Shown here: positions 7,719 through 15,840 of the stretch, piece by piece | How the letters are laid out: the number at the start of each line of letters is the position of its first letter | Position numbering within the stretch: position 1 is the stretch's first letter | Assembly (NCBI GenBank): GCA_030536565.1 | Contig: JAUNPT010000022.1 | Location: 1 to 20,503 of the forward strand | Direction: 5' to 3' | DNA: 20,503 bases | Source: Eubacteriales bacterium | GTDB lineage: Bacteria > Bacillota > Clostridia > Lachnospirales > Lachnospiraceae | The notes under the pieces: generated by a model | What the model was told of the DNA's origin: nothing | Databases searched by the model: none | What the model saw: only the letters and a program-made list of their open reading frames with translations | Program-made: the position numbers and the translations under genes

Positions 7719-8912
7719 CTACTTATCGTTGGCTGCTTCTACACCTGGTAATGCCTTTCCTTCAAGGAACTCTAATGATGCACCGCCGCCAGTTGAAATA
7801 TGTGTCATCTTATCGCCGAAGCCTAAGTTGTTAACTGCCGCTGCTGAATCTCCACCGCCAATAATAGTTGTAGCACCCTCTAATTTAGCGAGTTCTTCTG
7901 CAACTGCAATAGTTCCGGCTGCAAAGTTTGAAAATTCAAATACACCCATTGGCCCGTTCCAAACTACAGTCTTAGCGTCCTTTAAAGCTTCTCTATATAA
8001 TTCTGATGTCTTAGGCCCAATATCCATACCCATATCGTCAGCAGCCTGCTGTCCAGCCTCTACAACAGTAAAAGGTGTATCATTCTTAAATTCCTTAGTA
8101 ACAACCGTATCTACAGGAATTAACATCTTAACGCCCTTAGCTTCTGCCTTAGCCATCATTTCCTTAGCATAATCAATATAATCATCTTCTACTAAAGACT
8201 GTCCAACGTTACCGCCCATTGCCTTCTGGAATGTATAAGACATACCGCCACCAATAATCAGTGTGTCAACCTTGTCAAGAAGGTTATTAATAACTGAAAT
8301 CTTTGATGAAACCTTAGAACCACCAAGAATTGCAACGAAAGGTCTTACTGGGTTATTAACTGCATTCCCAAGGAAATCAATTTCCTTCTGCATTAAGTAA
8401 CCAACAACAGCTGTATCTACAAACTGTGTTACACCAACATTTGAGCAGTGAGCTCTGTGAGCTGTACCAAATGCATCATTTACAAATACGTCACAGATTG
8501 AAGCAAGATCCTTTGAAAATTCTTCTCCGTTCTTCGTTTCTTCTGCTCTGAAACGTGTATTTTCAAGAAGAACTACATCGCCGTCATTCATAGCATCAAC
8601 AGCTGCTCTTGCATTGTCACCAACTACTGTATCATCAGCTGCAAACTTAACTTCCTGTCCTAAAAGTTCAGTTAATCTCTTAGCAACTGGAGCCAAGCTA
8701 AATGCTTTATCAGCTCCCTTTGGCTTACCAAGATGTGAGCAAAGGATAACCTTTCCACCATCTGCAATAAGCTTCTTAATTGTAGGTAAAGCAGCAACAA
8801 GACGTGTCTCGTCTGTAATCCTGTCTCCATCTAAAGGTACATTAAAATCGCACCTGCATAATACTCTCATGCCTTTTACGTTGATATCATCAACAGACTT
8901 CTTATTAAGCAT
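7719..8912 (-). CDS. pgk: Phosphoglycerate kinase
   Basis: This glycolytic enzyme transfers the acyl phosphate of 1,3-bisphosphoglycerate to ADP, making ATP. The 397-residue length is standard. The N-domain substrate site shows CDFNVP (21-26), R37 and SHLGKPKG (59-66). The C-domain nucleotide site shows GGSKV (197-201), WNGPMGVFE (318-326) and GGGDSAAAV (352-360). The ATG follows GGAGGA with 7-nt spacing. The gene is 108 bp after gap, and that gap holds a terminator-like hairpin. Expression therefore probably depends on readthrough or on a promoter I cannot identify. Confidence 0.97.
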   Translation of the reverse strand: MLNKKSVDDINVKGMRVLCRCDFNVPLDGDRITDETRLVAALPTIKKLIADGGKVILCSHLGKPKGADKAFSLAPVAKRLTELLGQEVKFAADDTVVGDNARAAVDAMNDGDVVLLENTRFRAEETKNGEEFSKDLASICDVFVNDAFGTAHRAHCSNVGVTQFVDTAVVGYLMQKEIDFLGNAVNNPVRPFVAILGGSKVSSKISVINNLLDKVDTLIIGGGMSYTFQKAMGGNVGQSLVEDDYIDYAKEMMAKAEAKGVKMLIPVDTVVTKEFKNDTPFTVVEAGQQAADDMGMDIGPKTSELYREALKDAKTVVWNGPMGVFEFSNFAAGTIAVAEELAKLEGATTIIGGGDSAAAVNNLGFGDKMTHISTGGGASLEFLEGKALPGVEAANDK

Positions 8913-8948
8913 AATAAATCCTCCAAAATGTTATTATTTAAAATTTTT

Positions 8949-8987
8949 AAAAAACCGGAGAATGAGCATTCGCTTACGTTCTCCGGT
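8949..8987 (-). terminator. Intrinsic terminator-like hairpin between gap and pgk
   Basis: Arms 8954-8962 (ACCGGAGAA) and 8979-8987 pair over 9 bp with a 16-nt loop that has an inner AGC/GCT pairing. On the minus strand the GC-rich stem runs straight into six T residues (8954-8949). This is the textbook shape of an intrinsic terminator placed after gap. Confidence 0.85.
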
Positions 8988-9020
8988 CTTTCTTGCAATT
9001 GCGCAAAGCCCAATGTGTAA

Positions 9021-10049
9021 TTAGTTTAATTCAGCAAAATACTTAATTGTTCTAACCATCTGGCTTGTGTATGAATTTTCGTTATCATACCATGAAACAA
9101 CCTCAACCTGAGTCTTTCCATCTGGTAACTTAGAACACATTGTCTGTGTTGCATCAAATAATGAACCAAATCTCATACCAACGATATCTGATGATACAAT
9201 CTGCTCTGTATTATAGCCAAAGCTTTCTGTAGCCTGAGCCTTCATAGCTGCATTAACTTCATCAACTGTTACTTCCTTATCAACTACAGCGAAAAGAAGT
9301 GTTGTTGAACCTGTAGGTGTAGGAACTCTCTGAGCAGCTCCAATAAGCTTTCCGTTAAGCTCTGGGATTACAAGACCGATAGCCTTAGCAGCACCTGTTG
9401 AGTTAGGAACGATATTGCATGCACCTGCTCTTGATCTTCTTAAGTCACCCTTTCTCTGAGGACCATCAAGAATCATCTGATCACCTGTGTATGCGTGAAT
9501 TGTACACATAATACCTGATTCGATTGGAGCAAGGTCATTAAGAGCCTTAGCCATAGGAGCAAGACAGTTTGTTGTACATGAAGCAGCTGAAATAATCTTG
9601 TCATCTGCTGTCAATGTCTTATGGTTTACGTTATAAACAATTGTAGGAAGATCATTTCCAGCTGGAGCTGAAATAACAACCTTCTTAGCACCAGCATTGA
9701 TATGAGCCTGTGCCTTTTCCTTTGATGTATAGAAACCTGAACACTCAAGAACTACATCAACACCGATTTCTCCCCAAGGACAGTTGTTAGCATCTGGCTC
9801 CTTGTAAATTTTAATTGTTTTACCTTTAACAGTAATTGTACCAGCTTCATCATCTGCTGTTACCTGATCTTCTTCACCAACACCAACATATCTTCCCTGT
9901 GATGAGTCATACTTTAAAAGATGAGCTAACATCTTTGGGCTTGTTAAATCGTTAATTGCTACTACCTCGTATCCTTCTGCACCAAACATCTGTCTGAATG
10001 CAAGTCTACCGATACGTCCAAAACCATTGATTGCAACTTTAACTGACAT
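9021..10049 (-). CDS. gap: Glyceraldehyde-3-phosphate dehydrogenase, NAD-dependent, type I
   Basis: The enzyme oxidises glyceraldehyde-3-phosphate to 1,3-bisphosphoglycerate with NAD+ and phosphate. The 342-residue protein opens with the Rossmann fingerprint INGFGRIGR. D34 (in AINDLTS) points to NAD rather than NADP. The catalytic cysteine is C158 in SAASCTTNCLAP and the partner histidine is H185 in CTIHAYTGDQ. The GPQRKGDLRRSRA phosphate-binding region and the WYDNENSYTSQM C-terminal motif are present. The start follows AGGAGG with good spacing. A strong promoter lies upstream, and the gene leads the glycolytic cluster. Confidence 0.97.
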   Translation of the reverse strand: MSVKVAINGFGRIGRLAFRQMFGAEGYEVVAINDLTSPKMLAHLLKYDSSQGRYVGVGEEDQVTADDEAGTITVKGKTIKIYKEPDANNCPWGEIGVDVVLECSGFYTSKEKAQAHINAGAKKVVISAPAGNDLPTIVYNVNHKTLTADDKIISAASCTTNCLAPMAKALNDLAPIESGIMCTIHAYTGDQMILDGPQRKGDLRRSRAGACNIVPNSTGAAKAIGLVIPELNGKLIGAAQRVPTPTGSTTLLFAVVDKEVTVDEVNAAMKAQATESFGYNTEQIVSSDIVGMRFGSLFDATQTMCSKLPDGKTQVEVVSWYDNENSYTSQMVRTIKYFAELN

Positions 10050-10111
10050 AAAAATAATTCCTCCTAAATATGAATTTATTGAGATTGTTAATAAAAAATC
10101 AACTACGTTGT

Positions 10112-10140
10112 ATTGTACATAAGAAAAGCCAAAATATCAA
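10112..10140 (-). promoter_or_regulatory. Strong sigma-A promoter of gap
   Basis: On the minus strand, TTGATA (10140-10135) and TACAAT (10117-10112) are separated by exactly 17 bp; each matches consensus at five or four of six bases. The start site would be near 10105, giving a leader of about 55 nt, too short for a known riboswitch class. Between this promoter and the transporter stop at 10202 I see only AT-rich sequence with no GC-rich terminator stem. Confidence 0.75.
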
Positions 10141-10201
10141 GTGCAATTTACTAAATTTTACAATTTATTACCCAAAACTATATTTTTTTAAAAAATGTTA
10201 G

Positions 10202-11893
10202 TTATTTTGACGAAATTTCATTGTATACACAATCCGCTATATTATTAGCGTGGTCTGACATTCTTTCAAGATTAGAGAGAATATCTAAGAATACGACACC
10301 ATTTGAAGGCTTGCATTTACCGCAGGAAAGCCTTTCTATATGCTTGTCTCTTAATTCTTCCTCAAGGTTATCCACTGACTCCTCTATTGCAAATACATTC
10401 CTGGCTGCATTTATATCCTTGCGTTCTCTTGCCGCAATAGCCTGTTCTAAGCCATTCTGAACCTTTTCCCACAATGCATGGAGCTCACTGCTTCCATTCT
10501 CTGAAAAAATGATTCCATTATCATTTTTATATTTTGCAAGCTCTGCAAGGTTTTCTGCGTGGTCAGAAATACGTTCAAAGTCAATAATTGCATGGAACAG
10601 GTTATTTACCATAACATGCTGTCCGTCTGAAATTGAGAGATTATTTACTTTTATAAGATAATCTGTAAGATATTTTTCATATAAGTCAACCTTATGCTCA
10701 ATTTCATAGATTTTATCTATTGTCTCCTGATTGTCAGCCATTATAGCCTCCATTGCATACCCTATATTGGTGTATGACAGCCTGCCCATATTAATTACTT
10801 CATTTAGAGCTCTGTCTACGGCAACTGAAGGCTGCCCTAAAATACGGTTGTCAAAATGCCTTGCCAGTTCAGCCGCAAATGGATCCTTTGCCTCAAGCTC
10901 AGCATCTGCTGAAGTATTCTTATCCCTTACAATAATCCCTGAAAGCTTAACTAATACCTTTCCAAATGGCAGCATTACCATTGTGCATGTGATATTAAAA
11001 ATCGTATGGAAAATTGAAATCTCAACACTGTTTATATTATGCCCGGCCAGTGCCGGAAATATTGCAAATAATATAAAACCAATTGTACCAAACAGTACAG
11101 CTCCTGCTACATTAAAAAGCAAATGCACGCATGCAGCCCTTTTAGCATTGCGGCTTGTTCCTGCACTTGATATCAATGCAGTCACGCATGAACCAATATT
11201 CTGTCCCAAAGTAATATAAATTGCAGCATTAGCTGTCACCACACCATTAATTGCAAGCGTCTGTAAAATACCTACAGATGCTGAAGAACTCTGCAAAATT
11301 GCTGTTACAACAATACCAATCAATATACCAAGGAACGGATTACTCCCCACAACCTTAAACGCTCCAGAAAAAACAGGTGCATCTGTATATGGGGAAATTG
11401 ACGACGACATAAAATAAAGACCCTCAAACAAAAGACCTATGCCAACAATAATTTCACCAATTATCTGTGGCTTCTGCTTTTTGCCAAAAAGTCTTACAAA
11501 TGCACCTATACCAATTAAAAATGGTGCATAAAATGCAGGCTGCAGAACCTTAGCAGCCTCTCCAAGCTGTCCTAACGAAACTATCCAGGCTGTAATTGTT
11601 GTACCAATATTGGCACCCATAATTACACCAACTGCCTGAACCAGAGACATGAGTCCAGCATTCACGAAACCTACAACCATAACTGTTGTAGCACCACTGC
11701 TTTGAATAATAGCTGTAATCAAAGCACCAACCAAAACCGCAAGCAGACGATTGCTTGTAAGATACCCCAGAAGCTTTTTCATTCTGCCTCCAGCTGTTCT
11801 TTGCATTCCATCGGCCATAATATTCATTCCATACAGGAACATGCCAATTCCGCCTGCGAACTCAAAAACTGAGCTTACTGCCTCTAAATTCAC
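10202..11893 (-). CDS. Na/Pi-cotransporter II-family protein with PhoU-like C-terminal domain
   Basis: The protein is a predicted sodium-dependent phosphate transporter. I choose a GTG start at 11893: it has AGGAG 6 nt upstream, whereas the upstream ATG at 11914 has no ribosome binding site. This gives 563 residues. The membrane part (about 1-320) holds the two inverted signature repeats QSSGATT (64-70) and QSSSAS (201-206), plus ANIGTTIT and QNIGSCVT. These are hallmarks of the family that includes bacterial NptA/YjbB-type proteins. Residues about 340-560 form a helical PhoU-like region. Transport direction (uptake or export) cannot be told from sequence. The promoter region, shared with the divergent gene at 12092, has an operator-like repeat cluster. 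Confidence 0.9.
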   Translation of the reverse strand: MNLEAVSSVFEFAGGIGMFLYGMNIMADGMQRTAGGRMKKLLGYLTSNRLLAVLVGALITAIIQSSGATTVMVVGFVNAGLMSLVQAVGVIMGANIGTTITAWIVSLGQLGEAAKVLQPAFYAPFLIGIGAFVRLFGKKQKPQIIGEIIVGIGLLFEGLYFMSSSISPYTDAPVFSGAFKVVGSNPFLGILIGIVVTAILQSSSASVGILQTLAINGVVTANAAIYITLGQNIGSCVTALISSAGTSRNAKRAACVHLLFNVAGAVLFGTIGFILFAIFPALAGHNINSVEISIFHTIFNITCTMVMLPFGKVLVKLSGIIVRDKNTSADAELEAKDPFAAELARHFDNRILGQPSVAVDRALNEVINMGRLSYTNIGYAMEAIMADNQETIDKIYEIEHKVDLYEKYLTDYLIKVNNLSISDGQHVMVNNLFHAIIDFERISDHAENLAELAKYKNDNGIIFSENGSSELHALWEKVQNGLEQAIAARERKDINAARNVFAIEESVDNLEEELRDKHIERLSCGKCKPSNGVVFLDILSNLERMSDHANNIADCVYNEISSK

Positions 11894-11946
11894 TTTTATC
11901 TCCTGTCCGCACATTAAATATTAATTCACAGTGTATTATGTGCATT

Positions 11947-11980
11947 TTATGTAAAATCATTTTACACTGTTTTTACATAA
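11947..11980. promoter_or_regulatory. Operator-like repeat cluster in the divergent promoter region
   Basis: TTATGTAAAA (11947-11956) and TTTTACATAA (11971-11980) form a perfect 10-bp inverted repeat. Between them, 11950-11966 is a second inverted repeat (TGTAAAA-TCA-TTTTACA). On the plus strand TTTACA recurs at 11961-11966 and 11972-11977, an 11-bp period. It lies 54-87 bp upstream of the transporter start, where a regulator would be expected. The spacing resembles the TTNACA-N5-TTNACA boxes bound by PhoP in Bacillus, but this is only a resemblance. Confidence 0.45.
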
Positions 11981-12042
11981 TATCAATTAGAGAATATATT
12001 TTCAAGAGAATTTAAAAACCTCATTATTTTACACAAAAAATG

Positions 12043-12051
12043 TGATATACT
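12043..12051 (+). promoter_or_regulatory. Extended -10 promoter of the PHP phosphatase gene
   Basis: TG-A-TATACT at 12043-12051 matches an extended -10 element. No good -35 is visible at 16-18 bp. The leader to 12092 would be about 33 nt. Confidence 0.45.
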
Positions 12052-12091
12052 TTTGTTACAAATACCTTAATTTGAAAGACGAGGAAAAATC

Positions 12092-12910
12092 ATGAAACAA
12101 TTAAGCGATTGGCATATGCACACTTCATTTTCATCTGATTCCAAGGCATCAATTGACACAATGGCTCAAAGGGCTGTTGCTCTTGGACTTAGCTCTGTCT
12201 GTTTTACAGACCACAACGATTATGACTATCCTGAATATTATGAAGATGGAACCATGCAGTTTCAACTAGACATCAGCAGATACATCAAAGCCGCAGCCGC
12301 AGCACAAAAAAAATATGACGGACAGCTTAAAATCTATATAGGTGTTGAACAGGGCTTACAGCCGCACCTCCATGAAAAAATCAACAATTTTGATTCTGAC
12401 AAACAATTAGACTTTATCATTGGTTCTTCACATCTGGTAGATGGTGCTGACCCATATTATCCAAAATACTGGGACTCACATGAACCAGCCGCCAGCATTA
12501 ACCGATATTTTGACTACATACTAGAAAATCTTGCAGTATGTCATAATTTTGATGTTTACGGTCATTTAGACTACATTATACGCTACGCTCCGGGACAGGA
12601 TTCAAATTATAACTGGGAAAATTATAAGGAGCGTATTGACGCAATCCTTAAAATGCTTATTTACAAGGGCAAAGGTATTGAAATCAATACAGGAGGACTT
12701 AAATACGGGCTTAAAGAAACCAACCCTGCATATGGGATTCTTAAGCGATATAAAAACCTTGGCGGAGAAATTATTACTATTGGCTCCGATGCCCACAAGC
12801 CTGAACATCTGGCATATGATTTTAACCTAATTCCGGATATACTTAAAAATGCCGGCTTTGATTATTATACGATTTTCATAAAACGCCAGCCTCACTTTAT
12901 AAAACTATAA
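12092..12910 (+). CDS. PHP-family histidinol-phosphatase
   Basis: This is a metal-dependent phosphoesterase of the PHP (polymerase and histidinol phosphatase) family, HisJ-like, 272 residues. The expected metal ligands are visible: H8 and H10 (WHMHTSFSSD), D40 and H41 (FTDHND), E86 (GVEQG), H114 (GSSHLVDG), H158 (YGHLD) and D233/H235 (GSDAHKPEH). By family it would dephosphorylate histidinol phosphate in histidine synthesis. No other his genes are nearby, so another phosphoester substrate is possible. The start has GAGGA 7 nt upstream, and a clear terminator follows the stop. Confidence 0.85.
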   Translation: MKQLSDWHMHTSFSSDSKASIDTMAQRAVALGLSSVCFTDHNDYDYPEYYEDGTMQFQLDISRYIKAAAAAQKKYDGQLKIYIGVEQGLQPHLHEKINNFDSDKQLDFIIGSSHLVDGADPYYPKYWDSHEPAASINRYFDYILENLAVCHNFDVYGHLDYIIRYAPGQDSNYNWENYKERIDAILKMLIYKGKGIEINTGGLKYGLKETNPAYGILKRYKNLGGEIITIGSDAHKPEHLAYDFNLIPDILKNAGFDYYTIFIKRQPHFIKL

Positions 12911-12918
12911 TATTCCAG

Positions 12919-12953
12919 CTGTAGTCTGCTAATCTACGGACTGCAGTTTTTTT
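12919..12953 (+). terminator. Intrinsic terminator after the PHP phosphatase gene
   Basis: Arms 12919-12926 (CTGTAGTC) and 12939-12946 (GACTGCAG) pair over 8 positions with one G-U pair. They are followed by seven T residues (12947-12953). The last codons and stop of the convergent cysteine desulfurase gene lie inside this hairpin. Confidence 0.85.
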
Positions 12954-14074
12954 ATGTTATACTTAAGACAGTTTATAACATAATCTGCTTCCTGTTTTGT
13001 AATTATTTCATTAATTGTAAGTCTTACTGCACCATTGGCCAGCTCATCAGAAAGTCCAATGGCCTTTAATACATGAGAAGGTTCTTTTGACGAGGAGGTA
13101 CATGCAGACCCGGACGAGGCACATATATTCTGCTGGTCAAGCATCGCAACCAATGTGCCTCCATCAACACGTTCAAAACTAAAATTTATATTATTAGGCA
13201 GCCTGTTTACCGGATGTCCGTTTAATCTTGCATTTGGTATCTCTTTTTGGATTCTTGAAATCATATAATCCCTTATTTTACATTCCCTTCCAACCTTTTG
13301 TTCCATCTGCCTGCAGGCAATCACTGCCGCCCTTGCAAGGCCTACTATTGCGCTTACATTTTCAGTGCCGGCTCTCCTGCCTCTCTCCTGTGCCCCTCCG
13401 TCCATAAATGACATTATATCACAGCCCTTTCTGGCATATAAAAAGCCTGCCCCTTTAGGTCCATTTATTTTATGGGCACTCACACTTAAAAAATCTACTG
13501 GCAGTTTTTGCATATCCAGCTTAATATTTGTATACGCCTGTACTGCGTCAGTATGAAATGCTATATTATGCTCTCTTGCAATTTCACCGATTTTTTTAAT
13601 CGGCTCAATTGTTCCGATTTCATTATTTGCTGCCATAACAGAAATAAGAGACGTATCCGTCTTTATATAATCTTCAAGCTGAATCAAATTTATGACTCCC
13701 ATGGAATCTGTTCCCACATATGATACATCTGCATTTCTTTTTTCAATATAATGACATGCATTTAAAACTGCATGATGCTCAATTAAAGATGTAATCACAT
13801 GATTTCTATGCCCATGTCTGCTTTCCAGGCCCTTAGACTTAATCACCCAGTTATCTGATTCCGTTCCTCCTGATGTGAAATATATTTCTTCAGGCTCACA
13901 ATTCAAAGTTCCAGCTATATCTGCTCTGGCCTTCTCTATTGCATTCTTTGCTCTGCCCGCAAATTCATAATTTGCAGAAGGGTTTCCATATTCTGATGTC
14001 ATAAAGGGGAGCATGGCTTCCACCACCTCACGACGCATTTTGGTTGTAGCCGCATTATCCATATATATCATCAT
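12929..14074 (-). CDS. NifS/IscS-type cysteine desulfurase
   Basis: This PLP enzyme removes sulfur from cysteine for iron-sulfur cluster or thiolated cofactor synthesis. I place the start at 14074 (MMIYMDNAATT), with GGAG 10 nt upstream, giving 381 residues. The longer in-frame extension to 14170 has no family similarity. Visible motifs are FTSGGTESDN (66-75), the H174/D176 cofactor contact (AFHTDAVQ), the PLP lysine K202 in SAHKINGPKG, and the sulfur-carrying cysteine C325 in SSGSACTSS. The SSGSAC loop identifies the group I NifS/IscS branch rather than SufS. No iscU or thiI partner is adjacent, so the sulfur acceptor is unknown. It is divergent from the flippase gene at 14201. Confidence 0.93.
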   Translation of the reverse strand: MMIYMDNAATTKMRREVVEAMLPFMTSEYGNPSANYEFAGRAKNAIEKARADIAGTLNCEPEEIYFTSGGTESDNWVIKSKGLESRHGHRNHVITSLIEHHAVLNACHYIEKRNADVSYVGTDSMGVINLIQLEDYIKTDTSLISVMAANNEIGTIEPIKKIGEIAREHNIAFHTDAVQAYTNIKLDMQKLPVDFLSVSAHKINGPKGAGFLYARKGCDIMSFMDGGAQERGRRAGTENVSAIVGLARAAVIACRQMEQKVGRECKIRDYMISRIQKEIPNARLNGHPVNRLPNNINFSFERVDGGTLVAMLDQQNICASSGSACTSSSKEPSHVLKAIGLSDELANGAVRLTINEIITKQEADYVINCLKYNIKKLQSVD

Positions 14075-14200
14075 ATTTATAATTCTCCAAATCTGCATTC
14101 CATACACTATTCTATTCAATATTGGCATATCCGGTGCAGGCTGATGCATACATTTCAATAAAGTCATCAACGCACGTATTGAAGTTAATGGAGAATAATA

Positions 14201-15535
14201 ATGAAGCTGGACTTAAAAAATGCCCTCTTAAAAGGTACAATAATCCTCACAGCTGCAGGTATTATCTGCCGCATTATCGGTTTTTTCTTTAGAATATATA
14301 TAACCAGACTAATAGGTTCTGAAGGCATGGGCATATATCAGCTGATTACTCCACTCGCAGGTGTTGTTTATGCCGCATGTATCGGCGGTATATGTACCGC
14401 AGTCTCACGCTTTACAGCCGAAAACACAAAGTCTGTTTTATGGATGATTACAGGACTTTTTTTATCTGTTCCTATGTCAGTTTTCTGCTTAATCATGTTT
14501 TGGGAATATTCTGATTTTATTGCTGCAAGAATTTTAATGAATCCTGACTGCAGTTTTGCTGTAAAAATGTTATCCCTATCCTTTCCCTTTGCCTCACTGC
14601 ATAGCTGCATAGGTGCATATTTTCTGGGTAAACAGAATGTAAAGATACCCGCATTTTCACAATTACTTGAACAGATTATACGCATAGGAACTGTTATTTT
14701 AACTTCACTGCTGTTTAACAAAATGGGAAAAAGCATTTCTGTTTCCATAATTTTATTAGGAAATCTTATTGGTGATATGGCATCAACCATTTATAACATA
14801 CTATGTGTATTTTCGATGACCAAAGCCAGATTAAAAAAGAAAAGAGCCTTTGATAAACAGCTTTTAATCTGCATGGGACGTATAACCACCTACTCCCTTC
14901 CTCTGACCCTTAACCGCGTTCTTATGCAGCTTCTGGCAAGCGGTGAAGCAGTTTTAATCCCACTGCAGCTTATGTTATATGGAATGAACCAGTCCGAGGC
15001 TGTCAGCATATATGGTATACTTTCCGGCATGGCTATCCCCTTTATCAGCTTTCCAGCTGCCATGACTAATTCTCTTGCCGTTATGCTTCTCCCTGAAATA
15101 TCAGGCGCACAGGCTAAACAAAACAATAAAAAAATAGCCTCAATTATAAGGCATACAGTTAAGCTCTGCCTTTATCTTGGGCTATTTTTTACAATGCTTT
15201 TTATAGTTATAGGCTCTAAATTAAGCGTTATTATGTTTAAAAATAATACTGTGGGGATATTTGTGTCTATCCTTTCATGGATATGCCCCTTCCAATACAT
15301 GGCAGTCACCTTAGGCAGCATTCTAAACGGCCTTGGAAAAACCACTTCTACCTGCGTGGTGAATATTTCAGGCATTCTTATCAGAATTGCATTCCTGATT
15401 ATACTGACCCCCAGACTTGGTATTACAGGATATCTGTATGGTCTGCTCTGCGGACAGATTGTTGTCTGTGCTGCACATTTTTTACAGCTGAACCACATGT
15501 TTAATTTATTCCAGAGAGCTTCTACTCATGTATAA
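14201..15535 (+). CDS. SpoVB-like polysaccharide/lipid flippase (MOP superfamily)
   Basis: This polytopic membrane protein of 444 residues has roughly 12 or more hydrophobic helices. The N-terminus (LKGTIILTAAGIICRIIGF, then RLIGSEGMGIYQL) matches the SpoVB/YtgP branch of the MOP superfamily. Members move lipid-linked sugar or peptidoglycan precursors across the membrane; B. subtilis SpoVB is needed for spore cortex. The protein is somewhat shorter than B. subtilis SpoVB. Whether it acts in sporulation, cell wall or exopolysaccharide synthesis cannot be decided here, since no sporulation or glycosyltransferase gene adjoins it. GGAG lies 7 nt before the ATG. Its 3' end overlaps the convergent gene at 15522 by 14 bp. 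Confidence 0.85.
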   Translation: MKLDLKNALLKGTIILTAAGIICRIIGFFFRIYITRLIGSEGMGIYQLITPLAGVVYAACIGGICTAVSRFTAENTKSVLWMITGLFLSVPMSVFCLIMFWEYSDFIAARILMNPDCSFAVKMLSLSFPFASLHSCIGAYFLGKQNVKIPAFSQLLEQIIRIGTVILTSLLFNKMGKSISVSIILLGNLIGDMASTIYNILCVFSMTKARLKKKRAFDKQLLICMGRITTYSLPLTLNRVLMQLLASGEAVLIPLQLMLYGMNQSEAVSIYGILSGMAIPFISFPAAMTNSLAVMLLPEISGAQAKQNNKKIASIIRHTVKLCLYLGLFFTMLFIVIGSKLSVIMFKNNTVGIFVSILSWICPFQYMAVTLGSILNGLGKTTSTCVVNISGILIRIAFLIILTPRLGITGYLYGLLCGQIVVCAAHFLQLNHMFNLFQRASTHV

Positions 15536-15839
15536 CTGGCTTCACATCTAAAATAGAAGGTGCTTCCTTCCAATAATCACGCCTTAAGCCGTACTGCTCC
15601 TTTAACCAGTTTATGGCATTTATACGTCCTTGCTTTGAAAACTCAAATTCTGCAGCTGTAATATCCTCCGGCGCAGCTGCAGCTGATGCATATGGCCCCC
15701 GCCATACCAATGCCTGAAAAATAAAGTCAGGCTTCTGACCCGCCCTTTTAATCATATACCGCATTCCTTCATGTCCGCCGCTATATACTCCTCCGTATTC
15801 AAAGAAATTATAAGGCATTATTTCTTTTTCATCTATCAT
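15522..15839 (-). CDS. Uncharacterised 105-residue protein
   Basis: I do not recognise this gene. The product is small and soluble, with no signal peptide or membrane helix. It has a glycine- and aromatic-rich N-terminal part (FFEYGGVYSGGHEG, 12-25). An aromatic segment QALVWRGPYA (42-51) follows, then a charged region with FEFSKQGRINAINWLKEQYG (65-84) that looks helical. The ATG lies one base after the TGA of the upstream membrane-protein gene, so translation is probably coupled; the only purine-rich site (GGAG) is about 15 nt upstream. An internal ATG at codon 8 is a possible alternative start. The 3' end overlaps the flippase gene by 14 bp with no terminator in between. Confidence 0.7.
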   Translation of the reverse strand: MIDEKEIMPYNFFEYGGVYSGGHEGMRYMIKRAGQKPDFIFQALVWRGPYASAAAAPEDITAAEFEFSKQGRINAINWLKEQYGLRRDYWKEAPSILDVKPVIHE

Positions 15840-15840
15840 A

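Noticed and set aside
7729..8172. 147-codon open frame on the plus strand inside pgk
   Set aside because: It is fully antisense to a certain gene, shows no domain and no ribosome binding site.
10050..10105. Riboswitch in the gap leader
   Set aside because: The leader is only about 55 nt with no conserved fold or alternative hairpins.
10183..10195. T7A6 palindrome after the Na/Pi transporter gene as a terminator
   Set aside because: It has no GC pairs to make a stable stem; I see no convincing terminator there.
10731..11219. 162-codon open frame on the plus strand inside the Na/Pi transporter gene
   Set aside because: Antisense to a clear family member, with low-complexity S/A/I-rich composition typical of shadow frames.
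14075..14170. N-terminal extension of the cysteine desulfurase
   Set aside because: The extra residues do not resemble the family, and GGAG supports the start at 14074.
14368..14790. 140-codon minus-strand frame inside the flippase gene
   Set aside because: Lies wholly within a well-supported membrane protein gene and has no start signal.
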